Positions 1 to 13,800 of a DNA stretch of 64,000 bases are shown one piece after another. The DNA comes from Paraescarpia echinospica (taxonomy: Eukaryota; Annelida; Polychaeta; Sabellida; Siboglinidae), in contig CM034538.1 in the NCBI GenBank assembly GCA_020002185.1, positions 68,979,683-69,043,682 on the forward strand, given 5' to 3'. Within the stretch, counting starts at the first letter, position 1. Each line of letters begins with the position of its first letter. Both the position numbers and the translations under genes were made by a program. Under the pieces are notes generated by a model that was not told the DNA's origin, searched no databases, and saw only the letters and a list, made by a program, of their open reading frames with translations.

Positions 1-140
1 TGCTATGACTTAAAACCTCAAATAGCCATTTAAAATCCCAAATTCCGTGGAAGGTCGTGAGCCAACGAGGGCTTGATGACACATCACGTTATTAACATAT
101 CCATCTAATTAGAAATCGGACCTGAGGCCTTCGAAAGCGC

Positions 141-950
141 TGTCATGTAAACAGCCTATTTCCTCCCGAAACACTTACATTATAGCAACATCTTTTGTCA
201 ATACAAATGTCATGTAAACAACCTATTTCCTCCCGAAACACTTACATTATAGCAACGTCATTTGTCAACACAAATGTCATGTAAACAACCTATTTCCTCC
301 CGAAACACTTACATTATAGCATCATCATTTGTCAATACAAATGTCATGTAAACAACCTATTTCCTCCCGAAACACTTACATTATAGCAACAATTTATAAA
401 AAAAAAATGTCATGTAAACAAACTATTTCCTCCCGAAACACTTACATTATAGCAACATCATTTGTCAAAACAAATGTCATGTAAACAGCCTATTTCCTCC
501 CGAAACACTTACATTATAGCAACATCATTTGTCAATACAAATGTCATGTAAACAACCTATTTCCTCCCGAAACACTTACATTATAGCAACATCATTTGTC
601 AATACAAATATCATGTAAACAGCCTATTTCCTCCCGAAACACTTACATTATAGCAACATCATTTGTCAATACAAATGTCATGTAAACAAACTATTTCCTC
701 CCGAAACACTTACATTATAGCAACATCATTTGTCAATACAAATATCATGTAAACAGCCTATTTCCTCCCGAAACATTTACATTATAGCAACATCATTTGT
801 CAATACAAATGTCATGTAAACAGCCTATTTCCTTCCGAAACACTTACATTATAGAAACATCATTTGTCAATAAAAAATGTCATGTAAACAAACTATTTCC
901 CTCCGAAAAACTTACATTATAGCAACTTCATTTGTTAATAAAAATAAACG
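141..950. repeat. 67-bp tandem repeat, about 12 copies
   Basis: The motif TGTCATGTAAAC recurs at 141, 208 and 275 and onward, giving a 67-bp period. Each unit also carries a TTTCCTCCCGAAACACTTAC block and a short ATCATTTGTCAATACAAAT linker. Copies differ by few substitutions; one near 390-410 has an A-rich replacement in the linker. Similarity falls off after about 940. No coding function is evident. Confidence 0.95.
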
Positions 951-979
951 GACAATCTCTCAGCTATATAACCAGAACG

Positions 980-1265
980 TGATAGCCACGTGGGTAAGGT
1001 TTCAGTCTTACCCAACAAGAAGGTATTATATACATCATGATTGTGTGCGGTCTCAATCTCACCCAACAAGAACGTATCAGAGACATCATGATTGTGTGCG
1101 GTCTCAATCTCACCCAACCAGAACGTATCAGACACATCATGATTGCGTGCGGTCTCAATCTCATGCAATCAGAACCAGAACATATTAGAGACATCACGAT
1201 TGGGTGCGGTCTCTATCTCACCCAACCAGAATCTATTAGATATTTCTTTATTGGGCGCGGTCACC
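980..1265. repeat. 51-bp tandem repeat, about 5 copies
   Basis: CATCATGATTG recurs at about 1033, 1084 and 1135, a 51-bp period, followed by a 57-bp unit and a degenerate last unit. Because 51 is a multiple of three, all frames translate to 17-residue repeats, which explains the overlapping repetitive ORFs here. Sequence from 1266 to 1638 shows nothing recognisable apart from a C-rich run near 1380. Confidence 0.92.
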
Positions 1266-1638
1266 GTTTTCCTTCTTTTTTCCTAGTTGTTTCTAGCGCT
1301 CGGCAACGTTCTATTAAGTGGCTTTGTAAATATATAAAAATCCTATAATAAAAAACATTGGATAGGATCGATGCCACCCACCCACCCCATCCAAAATTGC
1401 AGTGATATATTTACATGTATCTACGTCTTCAAGTGACGGAGTTGCTAAAAATAATTACCGGGGTATATACAGAGAGGTTCCCAATGCTTTCTATTGAAAA
1501 GAATGGTTAGAACACATTACACGTCAGTGAATTGCAACTGGTTTATTATATCAACAATTAACTACACATTTACAGGCATAACTGAAAATGTATATAAAGA
1601 GCAGAATTCGCCACATTTCGCGTTCACTGAGGAGTCAC

Positions 1639-1798
1639 TCATTGTTTCTTCTGCATATGGCCTGTGCCTTTCTTGTGTTTGAGCAAATAGTGAGAGCCAG
1701 GGACATTTTTCAAACACACTGTAGATGCTGTATACAGCTTTCTAACTTTTGCAGGTGACTGGATGTCGTTGTTGCTGTTGTGTGTGCGTTTCTTTTTT
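1639..1798 (-). CDS. Putative terminal coding exon, unknown gene
   Basis: Read on the minus strand, an open frame of about 50 codons ends in TGA at 1639-1641. Its translation is basic and protein-like, including the stretches KVRKLYTASTVCLKNVPGSH and LLKHKKGTGHMQKKQ at the C terminus. An in-frame TAG lies just upstream at about 1801-1803, so if this is a real exon its acceptor must lie between there and about 1750; no strong polypyrimidine acceptor is obvious. The complementary ORF at 1494-1682 is taken as its shadow. I do not recognise the family. It could be the last exon of a minus-strand gene starting near 2090, a retrocopy, or chance. Confidence 0.35.
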
Positions 1799-2024
1799 CT
1801 CTATCCACTACAAAAATTAAAATCTTTACAATTTTGTTATTCCAAATGGACCCTTCACCCACAAACCAACATCAAAATTGTATTGGATTATTGGAATTTG
1901 TTATATTTACAAAGCCCTTAACAGTTAATTAACTGACTGAATGCTGGCACTGAGGGAGGTCACAGCCAGGGTGCTTGTTGCCCTCAGCGGTTCTATTACG
2001 TCCCAAAATGAGACGGGACAGATA

Positions 2025-2090
2025 TTAACGTGATCTCCGAGTCTTGAGGGATACACAGTCCCGAATGTTGAGGGTCAGGTCTTCAGCCAT
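2025..2090 (-). CDS. Possible first coding exon of a minus-strand gene
   Basis: On the minus strand an ATG at 2090 opens a 21-codon frame beginning MAEDLTLNIRDC and ending at TAA 2025-2027. It sits directly downstream, in minus orientation, of a CpG-rich stretch and may splice before the stop. It could pair with the open block at 1639-1798, which faces the same way. Support is only the position of the ATG, the composition and the CpG-rich upstream sequence; the peptide is too short to assign. Confidence 0.22.
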   Translation of the reverse strand: MAEDLTLNIRDCVSLKTRRSR

Positions 2091-2164
2091 AATATTATAT
2101 ACTGAAAAACAATTTGCAAATTATATGGCGTATGCTTAGCCGTGTGGTTTCCTGATATTGTAAC

Positions 2165-2290
2165 AACTCAGAACGGAAAGAACTGCGCCGCGACTCTACG
2201 TGCGCACGCGCGCGTCTGTCGCCCCGTCAAACTTTCCGGAAATAGAATAAACCTCGATGTCTCTACCTCGCAGAGCAGCGAAACACCAAG
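2165..2290 (-). promoter_or_regulatory. CpG-rich putative promoter with ETS-like site
   Basis: This short GC-rich, CpG-rich block, including a GTGCGCACGCGCGCG run, stands out from the AT-rich surroundings. It contains TTTCCGGAAA at about 2229-2238, a symmetric ETS-type core that is common in animal housekeeping promoters. It lies upstream of the possible minus-strand start at 2090. No TATA box is evident. Promoter function is inferred. Confidence 0.3.
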
Positions 2291-2409
2291 CAAACGTGAC
2301 TGAAACATTCAAGTTAATACAGTCAATGACTATGTGTGCATAAATCAATACACAATGCAATTAGACCATGTATATAGTTATACCTGAATTTACTACATTT
2401 TCCATTTGT

Positions 2410-2690
2410 TTTTCTATTTCCATGGAAACGTGGCAGAACTAGCATACTTAGTGTATTTTATTTCCATGGAAACGTGGCAGAACTAGCATACTTAGTGTTT
2501 TTTATTTCCATGGAAACGTGGCAGAACTAGCATACTTAGTGTTTTTTTTTTCCATGGAAACGTGGCAGAACTAGCATACTTAGTGTATTTTATTTCCATG
2601 GAAACGTGGCAGAACTAGCATACTTAGTGTATTTTATTTCCATGGAAACGTGGCAGAACTAGCATACTTAGTGTATTTTATTTGTTTTCA
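2410..2690. repeat. 44-bp tandem repeat, 6 copies
   Basis: CCATGGAAACGTGG occurs at 2420, 2464, 2508, 2552, 2596 and 2640, exactly 44 bp apart each time. Units are almost identical and differ mainly in a T-rich linker. The uniformity suggests recent expansion. Confidence 0.97.
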
Positions 2691-2729
2691 ACAACCTAAT
2701 TGTCAACTACAAGGGATATTGATTTACAG

Positions 2730-3361
2730 CAGGAGTCGGCAACCTGTGGCCCGCGGGCCCACTGCGGCCCGCGAAGCTATTTCATGCGGCCCGCGGACTA
2801 AAAGCAAGATTCACACAGTGCGGCCCGCTGAATGACAACATGCATTTGCATGGTGCACCTTCCATGGGTGAAACAACCAAATGAATTGTTTCGTTGATGG
2901 GAAAGGTTCGACATGACGCAGGTGCCTCTGTGAAGCTCTTCATAGTCTGTTGTATCATCCTCTTAAAAGCCTGTGTGGTAAATCAATGAATATCCAGAGC
3001 CACCCATGTGCGATTTTGCATTTCTTGTCGACATCACGACGTATCTCAATCTGCTGAATGTTCAACTCAAGGGACGAGAACATGAAATCAAGGAACTCTT
3101 CCAGTTCGCTTCTGCTTTTCTGATCAAGTTGCCGTTGTGGGAGACAACTACAGGACGTCAACTGCGTGCATTTCTCAACACTCCTAAAAAAGAACCAAAT
3201 AGGAAGGCCGGACACGTACGTAGCATTCGTCGGGCTGCTGAGACGAGAGATGCGCAGCGTTTTACATATATCAGATGTTGCAGTTTCTCTTATTTACAGC
3301 CCATCTCACTTATTTGTCGCTCCTCCTCCCTCCCCTCATTGAAAAAGGTTGCCGATCCCTG
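2730..3361. mobile_element. Non-autonomous hAT DNA transposon, complete ends
   Basis: The 5' end CAGGAGTCGGCAACCT and the 3' end AGGTTGCCGATCCCTG form terminal inverted repeats. They are flanked by 8-bp duplications ATTTACAG (2722-2729) and ATTTACAA (3362-3369) with one mismatch. An 8-bp target duplication with CAGNG-type ends is the hAT hallmark, and the GC-rich CGGCCCGCG subterminal blocks near 2755-2825 are common in this group. Inside is a transposase remnant (3006-3210). At about 630 bp the element is an internal-deletion derivative. Confidence 0.85.
3006..3210 (+). pseudogene. hAT transposase fragment
   Basis: The frame starting at 3006 encodes FLVDITTYLNLLNVQLKGRE followed by a segment with LFQFASAFLIKLPLWET. 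This pattern, LxDIxxxLNxLNxxLQG followed after about 20 residues by aFxxKLxLWE, is typical of the hAT transposases that gave rise to vertebrate GTF2IRD2- and ZBED-type genes. Only this internal part survives; the zinc finger, the catalytic acidic residues and the dimerisation domain are missing. It lies wholly between the terminal inverted repeats, as expected for a deleted copy. Confidence 0.65.
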
Positions 3362-3501
3362 ATTTACAAGTTTTCCCTAGTTAATGTGAATGCAATATCG
3401 ACAATAACAAAACATTATCTATTTTGTACCATCGTGAGGACGTACTAGGAAGTGGAACATCAATTTTATATTATGTTTGTCTTTCTGCTTACTGTATACA
3501 C

Positions 3502-3562
3502 GTCTGGACCAGTAACACTACTGATGCTTATCGTCTGGACCAGTAACACTATTGATGCTTAT
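3502..3562. repeat. 30-bp direct duplication
   Basis: The segment CGTCTGGACCAGTAACACTA occurs twice in tandem, each followed by a TGATGCTTAT-type tail. Otherwise the sequence from 3370 to 3831 is unremarkable and AT-rich, with no gene that I can support. Confidence 0.8.
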
Positions 3563-4889
3563 GTTATTATTGGAAGTCCTATTATTAGTGTTGTTCTTGA
3601 ATTTAATGCGACGCATTCCAGGGATTGGCGTTGTGTAACTGTGGGGTAACGTTTCATACCTAGTTGTTGGAGGAACTTGGTAGGTTGTTCAATTTAAAGG
3701 TTATTTCAACCTTCCCGCTCTCACTGTCATATCACGAACACATATTAGCAATGATGCGTTTTCGCATGATAATCAAAAAATATAATTTGAAAGAGATTGA
3801 TCTTGCAAATAATTAGGTGATACCGTGACAGTGACCGCTTCTATCCACTGGTTACACATGGACACACACCTACTCTGAGATCACTTCTATCCATTGGTTA
3901 CACATGAACACACATCTACACTGTAACCGCTTCTATCCACTGGTTACACATGGACACACATCTACACTGTGACCGCTTCTATTCACTGGTTACACATGGA
4001 CATACATCTACTCTGTGACCGCTTCTATCCACTGGATACATATGGACACACATCTACACTGAGACCGCTTCTATCCACTAGTTACACATGGACACACATC
4101 TACAAAGTCGCCGCTTTTGTTCACTGGTTACACATCGACACACATCTACATTGTGATCGCTTCCATCCACTGATTACACATGGACACACATGGATACACA
4201 TCTACACTGTGACCGCTTCCATCCACTGGTTACACATGGACACACATCTACACTGAGACCGCTTCCATCCACTGGTTACACATGGACACACATCTACATT
4301 GAGACCGCTTCTATCCACTGGTTGCACGTGGACAAACATATACACTGTGACCGCTTCCATCCACTGATAAAATAAGGACACACATCTACACTGAGACCGC
4401 TTCCATCCACTGGTTACAAATGGACACACATCTAAACTGTGACCGCTTCTATCCACTTTTTACACATGGACACACATCTCCACTGTGCCCTTTTCCATCC
4501 ACATGTTACACAAGGACACACATCTAAACTGTGACCGCTTCCATCCACTTGTTACACATGGACACACATCTACATTGTGACCGCTTCTATCCACTGGTTA
4601 CACATGGACACACATCTAAACTGTGACCGCTTCCATCCACTTGTTACACATGGACACACATCTACACTGTGACCGCTTCTATCCATTAGTTACACATGGA
4701 CACACATCTACAATATGGCCGCTTTTATTCACTGGTTACACATGGACAAACATCTACATTGTGACCGCTTCCATCCACTGATTACACATGGACACACATG
4801 GACACACATGGACACACATCTACACTGTGACCGCTTCCATCCACTGGTTTCACATGGACACACATCTACATTGAGACCGCTTCTATCCA

Positions 4890-7800
4890 CTGGTTGCACG
4901 TGAAAAAACATCTACACTGTGACCGCTTCCATCCACTGATAAAACAAGGACACACACCTACACTGAGACCGCTTCCATCCACTGGTTACACATGGACACA
5001 CATCTACACTAAGACTGCTTCCATCCACTGGTTACACATGGACACACATTTAAACTATCACCGCTTCTATACACTGGTTACACATGGACACACATCTACA
5101 CTGGGACTGATTATATCCACTGGTTACACATGGACACACATCTACACTGTGACCACTTCTATTCACTGGTTACACATGGACACACATCTAAACTGTGACA
5201 GCTTCCATCCACTTGTTACACATGGACACACATCTTCACTGAGACCGCTTCTATCCACTCGTTACACATGGACACACATCTACACTGTGACCACTTCTAT
5301 TCACTGGTTACACATGGACACACATCTACATTGTAACCGCTTCCATCCACTGGTCACACATCTACACTGAGACTGCTTCCATCCACTGGTTACACATGGA
5401 CACACATCTACACTGAGACCGCTTCCATCCACTGGTTACACATGGACACACATCTACACTCAGACCGTTTCTATCCACTAGTTACACATGGACACTCATC
5501 TTCACTGTGACCGCTTTTATTCACTGGTTACACATGGACACACATCTACATTGTGACCGCTTCCATCCATTGACTACACATGGACACACATCTACACTGA
5601 GACAGCTTCCATCCACTGGTTACACATGGACAAACATCTACACTGTGACCGCTTCCATCCACTGATAAAACGTGGACACACATCTACACTGAGACCGCTT
5701 CCATCCAATGGTTACACATGGACACACATCTACACTGTGACCGCTTCCATCCACTTGTTACACATGGACACATATCTACATTGTGACCGCTTCTATCCAT
5801 TGGTTACACATGGACACACATATAAACTGTGACAGCTTCCATCCACTTGTTACACATGGACACACATCTTCACTGAGATCGCTTCTATCCACTCGTTACA
5901 CATGGACACACATCTACACTGTGACCACTTCTATTCACTGGTTACACATGGACACACATCTACATTGTAACCGCTTCCATCCACTGGTTACACATGGACA
6001 CACATGGACACACATCTACACTGTGACCGCTTCCATCCACTGGTTACACATGGACACACATCTACATTGAGACCGCTTCTATCCACTGGTTGCACGTGAA
6101 AAAACATCTACACTGTGACCGCTTCCATCCACTGAAAAAACAAGGACCACATCTACACTGGGACCGCTTCCATCCACTGGTTACACATGGACACACATCT
6201 ACACTAAGACTGCTTCCATCCATTGGTTACACATGGACACACATTTAAACTGTGACCGCTTCTATACACTGGTTACACACGGACACACATCTACACTGAG
6301 ACTGATTATATCCACTGGTTACACATGGAAACACATCTACACTGTGACCACTTCTATTCACTGGTTACACATGGACACACATCTAAACTGTGACAGCTTC
6401 CATCCACTTGTTACACATGGACTCACATCTTCACTGAGACTGCTTCTATCCACTCGTTACACATGGACACACATCTACACTGTGACCACTTCTATTCACT
6501 TGTTACACATGGACACACATCTACATTGTAACCGCTTCCATCCACTGGTCACACATCTACACTGAGACTGCTTCCATCCACTGGTTACACATGGACACAC
6601 ATCTACACTGAGACCGCTTCCATCCACTGGTTACACATGTACACACATCTACACTGATACCGTTTCTATCCACTAGTTACACGTGGACACTCATCTTCAC
6701 TGTGACCGCTTTTATTCACTGGTTACACATGGACACACATGTACATTGTGACCGCTTCCATCCACTGATTACACATGGACACACATCGACACTGAGACAG
6801 CTTCCATCCACTGGTTACACATGGACAAACATCTACACTGTGACCGCTTCCATCCACTGATAAAACATGGACAAACATCTACACTGAGACCGCTTCCATC
6901 CAATGGTTACACATGGACACACATCTACATTGAGACCGCTTCTATCCACTGGTTGCACGTGAAAAAACATCTACACTGTGACCGCTTCCAACCACTGATA
7001 AAACAAGGACACACATCTACACTGAGAAAGCTTCGATCCACTGGTTACACGTGGACACACATCTACACTAAGACTGCTTCCATCCACTGGTTACACATGG
7101 ACACACATTTAAACTGTGACCGCTTCTATACACTGGTTACACATGGACACACATCTACACTGGGACTGATTATATCCACTGGTTACACATGGACACACAT
7201 CTACACTGTGACCACTTCTATTCACTGGTTACACATGGACACACATCTAAACTGTGACAGCTTCCATCCACTTGTTACACATGGACACACATCTTCACTG
7301 AGACCGCTTCTATCCACTCTTTACACATGGACACACATCTACACTGTGACCACTTCTATTCACTGGTTACACATGGACACACATCTACATTGTAACCGCT
7401 TCCATCCACTGGTTACACATGGACACACATCTACACTGAGACTGCTTCCATCCACTGGTTACACATGGACACACATCTACACTGAGACCGCTTCCATCCA
7501 CTGGTTACACATGGACACACATCTACACTGAGACCGTTTCTATCCACTAGTTACACATGGACACTCATCTTCACTGTGACCGCTTTTATTCACTGGTTAC
7601 ACATGGACACACATATACATTGTGACCGCTTCCATCCACTGACTACACATGGACACACATCTACACTGAGACAGCTTCCATCCACTGGTTACACATGGAC
7701 AAACATCTACACTGTGACCGCTTCCATCCACTGATAAAACATGGACACACATCTACACTGAGACCGCTTCCATCCAATGGTTACACATGGACACACATCT

Positions 7801-10800
7801 ACACTGTGACCGCTTCCATCCACTTGTTACACATGGACACATATCTACATTGTGACCGCTTCTATCCACTGGTTACACATGGACACACATCTAAACTGTG
7901 ACAGCTTCCATCCACTTGTTACACATGGACACACATTTTCACTGAGACCGCTTCTATCCACTCGTTACACATGGACACACATCTACACTGTGACCACTTC
8001 TATTCACTGGTTACACATGGACACACATCTACATTGTAACCGCTTCCATCCACTGATTACACATGGACACACATGGACACACATCTACACTGTGACCGCT
8101 TCCATCCACTGGTTACACATGGACACACATCTACATTGAGACCGCTTCTATCCACTGGTTGCACGTGAAAAAACATCTACACTGTGACCGCTTCCATCCA
8201 CTGAAAAAACAAGGACCACATCTACACTGGGACCGCTTCCATCCACTGGTTACACATGGACACACATCTACACTAAGACTGCTTCCATCCACTGGTTACA
8301 CATGGACACACATTTAAACTGTGACCGCTTCTATACACTGGTTACACACGGACACACATCTACACTGAGACTGATTATATCCACTGGTTACACATGGAAA
8401 CACATCTACACTGTGACCACTTCTATTCACTGGTTACACATGGACACACATCTAAACTGTGACAGCTTCCATCCACTTGTTACACATGGACACACATCTT
8501 CACTGAGACTGCTTCTATCCACTCGTTACACATGGACACACATCTACACTGTGACCACTTCTATTCACTTGTTACACATGGACACACATCTACATTGTAA
8601 CCGCTTCCATCCACTGGTCACACATCTACACTGAGACTGCTTCCATCCACTGGTTACACATGGACACACATCTACACTGAGACAGCTTCCATCCACTGTT
8701 TACACATGGACACACATCTACACTGAGACCGTTTCTATCCACTAGTTACACATGGACACTCATCTTCACTGTGACCGCTTTTATTCACTGGTTACACATG
8801 GACACACATGAGACCACTATCCACTGGTTACACATGGACCGCTTCTATCCACTGTTACACATGGACACACATCTACACTGAGACCGCTTCTATCCACTTG
8901 TTACACATGGACACACATCTACACTGAGACCGCTTCTATCCACTTGTTACACCTGGACACACATCAACACTGTGACCGCTTATATCCACTTGTTACACAT
9001 GGACACACATCTACACTGAGACTGCTTCTATCCACTTGTTACACATGGACACACATCTACACTTAGACCGTTTCTATCCACTTGTTACACATGGACACAC
9101 ATTTACACTGAGACCTCTTCTATCCACTTGTTACACATGGAAACACATCTACACTGAGACCGCTTCAATCCAGTTGTAACACATGGACACACATCTACAC
9201 TGTGACCGCTTCTATCCACTGGTTACACATGGACACACATCTACACTGAGACCGCTTCTATCCACTTGTTACACATGGACACACATATACACTGAGTCCG
9301 CTTCTATCCACTTGTTACACATGGACACACATCTACACTGAGACCGCTTCTATCCACTGGTTACACATGGACACACATCTACACTGTGACCGCTTCCATC
9401 CACTGGTTTCACATGGACACACATCTACATTGAGACCGCTTCTATCCACTGGTTGCACGTGAAAAAACATCTACACTGTGACCGCTTCCATCCACTGATA
9501 AAACAAGGACACACATCTACACTGAGACCGCTTCCATCCACTGGTTACACATGGACACACATATACACTAAGACTGCTTCCATCCACTGGTTACACATGG
9601 ACACACATTTAAACTGTGACCGCTTCTATACACTGGTTACACATGGACACACATCTACACTGGGACTGATTATATCCACTGGTTACACATGGACACACAT
9701 CTACACTGTGACCACTTCTATTCACTGGTTACACATGGACACACATCTAAACTGTGACAGCTTCCATCCACTTGTTACACATGGACACACATCTTCACTG
9801 AGACCGCTTCTATCCACTCGTTACACATGGACACACATCTACACTGTGACCACTTCTATTCACTGGTTACACATGGACACACATCTACATTGTAACCGCT
9901 TCCATCCACTGGTTACACATGGACACACATCTACACTGAGACTGCTTCCATCCACTGGTTACACATGGACACACATCTACACTGAGACCGCTTCCATCCA
10001 CTGGTTACACATGGACACACATCTACACTGAGACCGTTTCTATCCACTAGTTACACATGGACACTCATCTTCACTGTGACCGCTTTTATTCACTGGTTAC
10101 ACATGGACACACATCTACATTGTGACCGCTTCCATCCACTGACTACACATGGACACACATCTACACTGAGACAGCTTCCATCCACTGGTTACACATGGAC
10201 AAACATCTACACTGTGACCGCTTCCATCCACTGATAAAACATGGACACACATCTACACTGAGACCGCTTCCATCCAATGGTTACACATGGACACACATCT
10301 ACACTGTGACCGCTTCCATCCACTTGTTAAACATGGACACATATCTACATTGTGACCGCTTCTATCCATTGGTTACACATGGACACACATATAAACTGTG
10401 ACAGCTTCCATCCACTTGTTACACATGGACACACATCTTCACTGAGATCGCTTCTATCCACTCGTTACACATGGACACACATCTACACTGTGACCACTTC
10501 TATTCACTGGTTACACATGGACACACATCTACATTGTAACCGCTTCCATCCACTGATTACACATGGACACACATGGACACACATCTACACTGTGACCGCT
10601 TCCATCCACTGGTTACACATGGACACACATCTACATTGAGACCGCTTCTATCCACTGGTTGCACGTGAAAAAACATCTACACTGTGACCGCTTCCATCCA
10701 CTGAAAAAACAAGGACCACATCTACACTGGGACCGCTTCCATCCACTGGTTACACATGGACACACATCTACACTAAGACTGCTTCCATCCACAGGTTACA

Positions 10801-13800
10801 CATGGACACACATTTAAACTGTGACCGCTTCTATACACTGGTTACACACGGACACACATCTACACTGAGACTGATTATATCCACTGGTTACACATGGAAA
10901 CACGTCTACACTGTGACCACTTCTATTCACTGGTTACTCATGGACACACATCTAAACTGTGACAGCTTCCATCCACTTGTTACACATGGACTCACATCTT
11001 CACTGAGACTGCTTCAATCCACTCGTTACACATGGACACACATCTACACTGTGACCACTTCTATTCACTTGTTACACATGGACACACATCTACATTGTAA
11101 CCGCTTCCATCCACTGGTCACACATCTACACTGAGACTGCTTCCATCCACTGGTTACACATGGACACACATCTACACTGAGACAGCTTCCATCCACTGTT
11201 TACACATGGACACACATCTACACTGAGACCGTTTCTATCCACTAGTTACACATGGACACTCATCTTCACTGTGACCGCTTTTATTCACTGGTTACACATG
11301 GACACACATGTACATTGTGACCGCTTCCATCCACTGATTACACATGGACACACATCGACACTGAGACAGCTTCCATGCACTGGTTACACATGGACAAACA
11401 TCTACACTGTGACCGCTTCCATCCACTGATAAAACATGGACACACATCTACACTGAGACCGCTTCCATCCAATGGTTACACATGGACACACATCTACACT
11501 GTGACCGCTTCCATCCACTTGTTACACATGGACACATATCTACATTGTGACCGCTTCTATCCACTGGTTACACATGGACACACATCTAAACTGTGACAGC
11601 TTCCATCCACTTGTTACACATGGACACACATCTTCACTGAGACCGCTTCTATCCACTCGTTACACATGGACACACATCTACACTGTGACCACTTCTATTC
11701 ACTGGTTACACATGGACACACATCTACATTGTAACCGCTTTCATCCACTGGTTACACATGGACACACATCTACACTGAGACCGCTTCTATCCACTAGTTA
11801 CACGTGGACACTCATCTACACTGTGACCGCTTTTATTCACTGGTTACACATGGACACACATCTACATTGTGACCGCTTCCATCCACTGAATACACATGGA
11901 CACACATGTACACTGAGACCGCTTCCATCCACTGGTTACACATGGACAAACATCTACACTGTGATCGCTTCCATCCACTAATCAAAACATGGACACACAT
12001 CTACACTGAGACCGCTTCCATCCACTGGTTACACATGGACACACATCTACACTGAGACCGCTTCCATCCTCTGGTTACACATGGACACACATCTACACTA
12101 AGACTGCTTCCATCCACTGGTTACACATGGACACACATTTAAACTGTGACCGCTTCTATACACTGGTTACACATGGACACACATCTACACTGGGACTGAT
12201 TATATCCACTGGTTACACATGGACACACATCTACACTGTGACCACTTCTATTCACTGGTTACACATGGACACACATCTAAACTGTGACAGCTTCCATCCA
12301 CTTGTTACACATGGACACACATCTTCACTGAGACCGCTTCTATCCACTCGTTACACATGGACACACATCTACACTGTGACCACTTCTATTCACTGGTTAC
12401 ACATGGACACACATCTACATTGTAACCGCTTCCATCCACTGGTTACACATGGACACACATCTACACTGAGACTGCTTCCATCCACTGGTTACACATGGAC
12501 ACACATCTACACTGAGACCGCTTCCATCCACTGGTTACACATGGACACACATCTACACTGAGACCGTTTCTATCCACTAGTTACACATGGACACTCATCT
12601 TCACTGTGACCGCTTTTATTCACTGGTTACACATGGACACACATCTACATTGTGACCGCTTCCATCCACTGACTACACATGGACACACATCTACACTGAG
12701 ACAGCTTCCATCCACTGGTTACACATGGACAAACATCTACACTGTGACCGCTTCCATCCACTGATAAAACATGGACACACATCTACACTGAGACCGCTTC
12801 CATCCAATGGTTACACATGGACACACATCTACACTGTGACCGCTTCCATCCACTTGTTAAACATGGACACATATCTACATTGTGACCGCTTCTATCCATT
12901 GGTTACACATGGACATACATATAAACTGTGACAGCTTCCATCCACTTGTTACACATGGACACACATCTTCACTGAGACCGCTTCTATCCACTCGTTACAC
13001 ATGGACACACATCTACACTGTGACCACTTCTACTCACTGGCTACACATGGACACACATCTACATTGTAACCGCTTCCATCCACTGGTTACACATGGACAC
13101 ACATCTACACTGAGACTGCTTCCATCCACTGGTTACACATGGACACACATCTACACTGTGACCGCTTCCATCCACTGGTTACACATGGACACACATCTAC
13201 ACTGATACCGCTTCTATCCACTAGTTACACATGGACACTCATCTTCACTGTGACCGCTTTTATTCACTGGTTACACATGGACACACATCTACATTGTGAC
13301 CGCTTCCATCCACTGACTACACATGGGCACACATCTACACTGAGACAGCTTCCATCCACTGGTTACACATGGACAAACATCTACACTGTGACCGCTTCCA
13401 TCCACTGATAAAACATGGACACACATCTACACTGAGACCGCTTCCATCCAATGGTTACACATGGACACACATCTACACTGTGACCGCTTCCATCCACTTG
13501 TTACACATGGACACATATCTACATTGTGACCGCTTCTATCCATTGGTTACACATGGACACACATATAAACTGTGACAGCTTCCATCCACTTGTTACACAT
13601 GGACACACATCTTCACTGAGATCGCTTCTATCCACTCGTTACACATGGACACACATCTACACTGTGACCACTTCTATTCACTGGTTACACATGGACACAC
13701 ATCTACATTGTAACCGCTTCCATCCACTGATTACACATGGACACACATGGACACACATCTACACTGTGACCGCTTCCATCCACTGGTTACACATGGACAC

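Noticed and set aside
877..1348. Four overlapping ORFs on both strands
   Set aside because: A result of the 51-bp repeat, whose length is a multiple of three and keeps every frame open.
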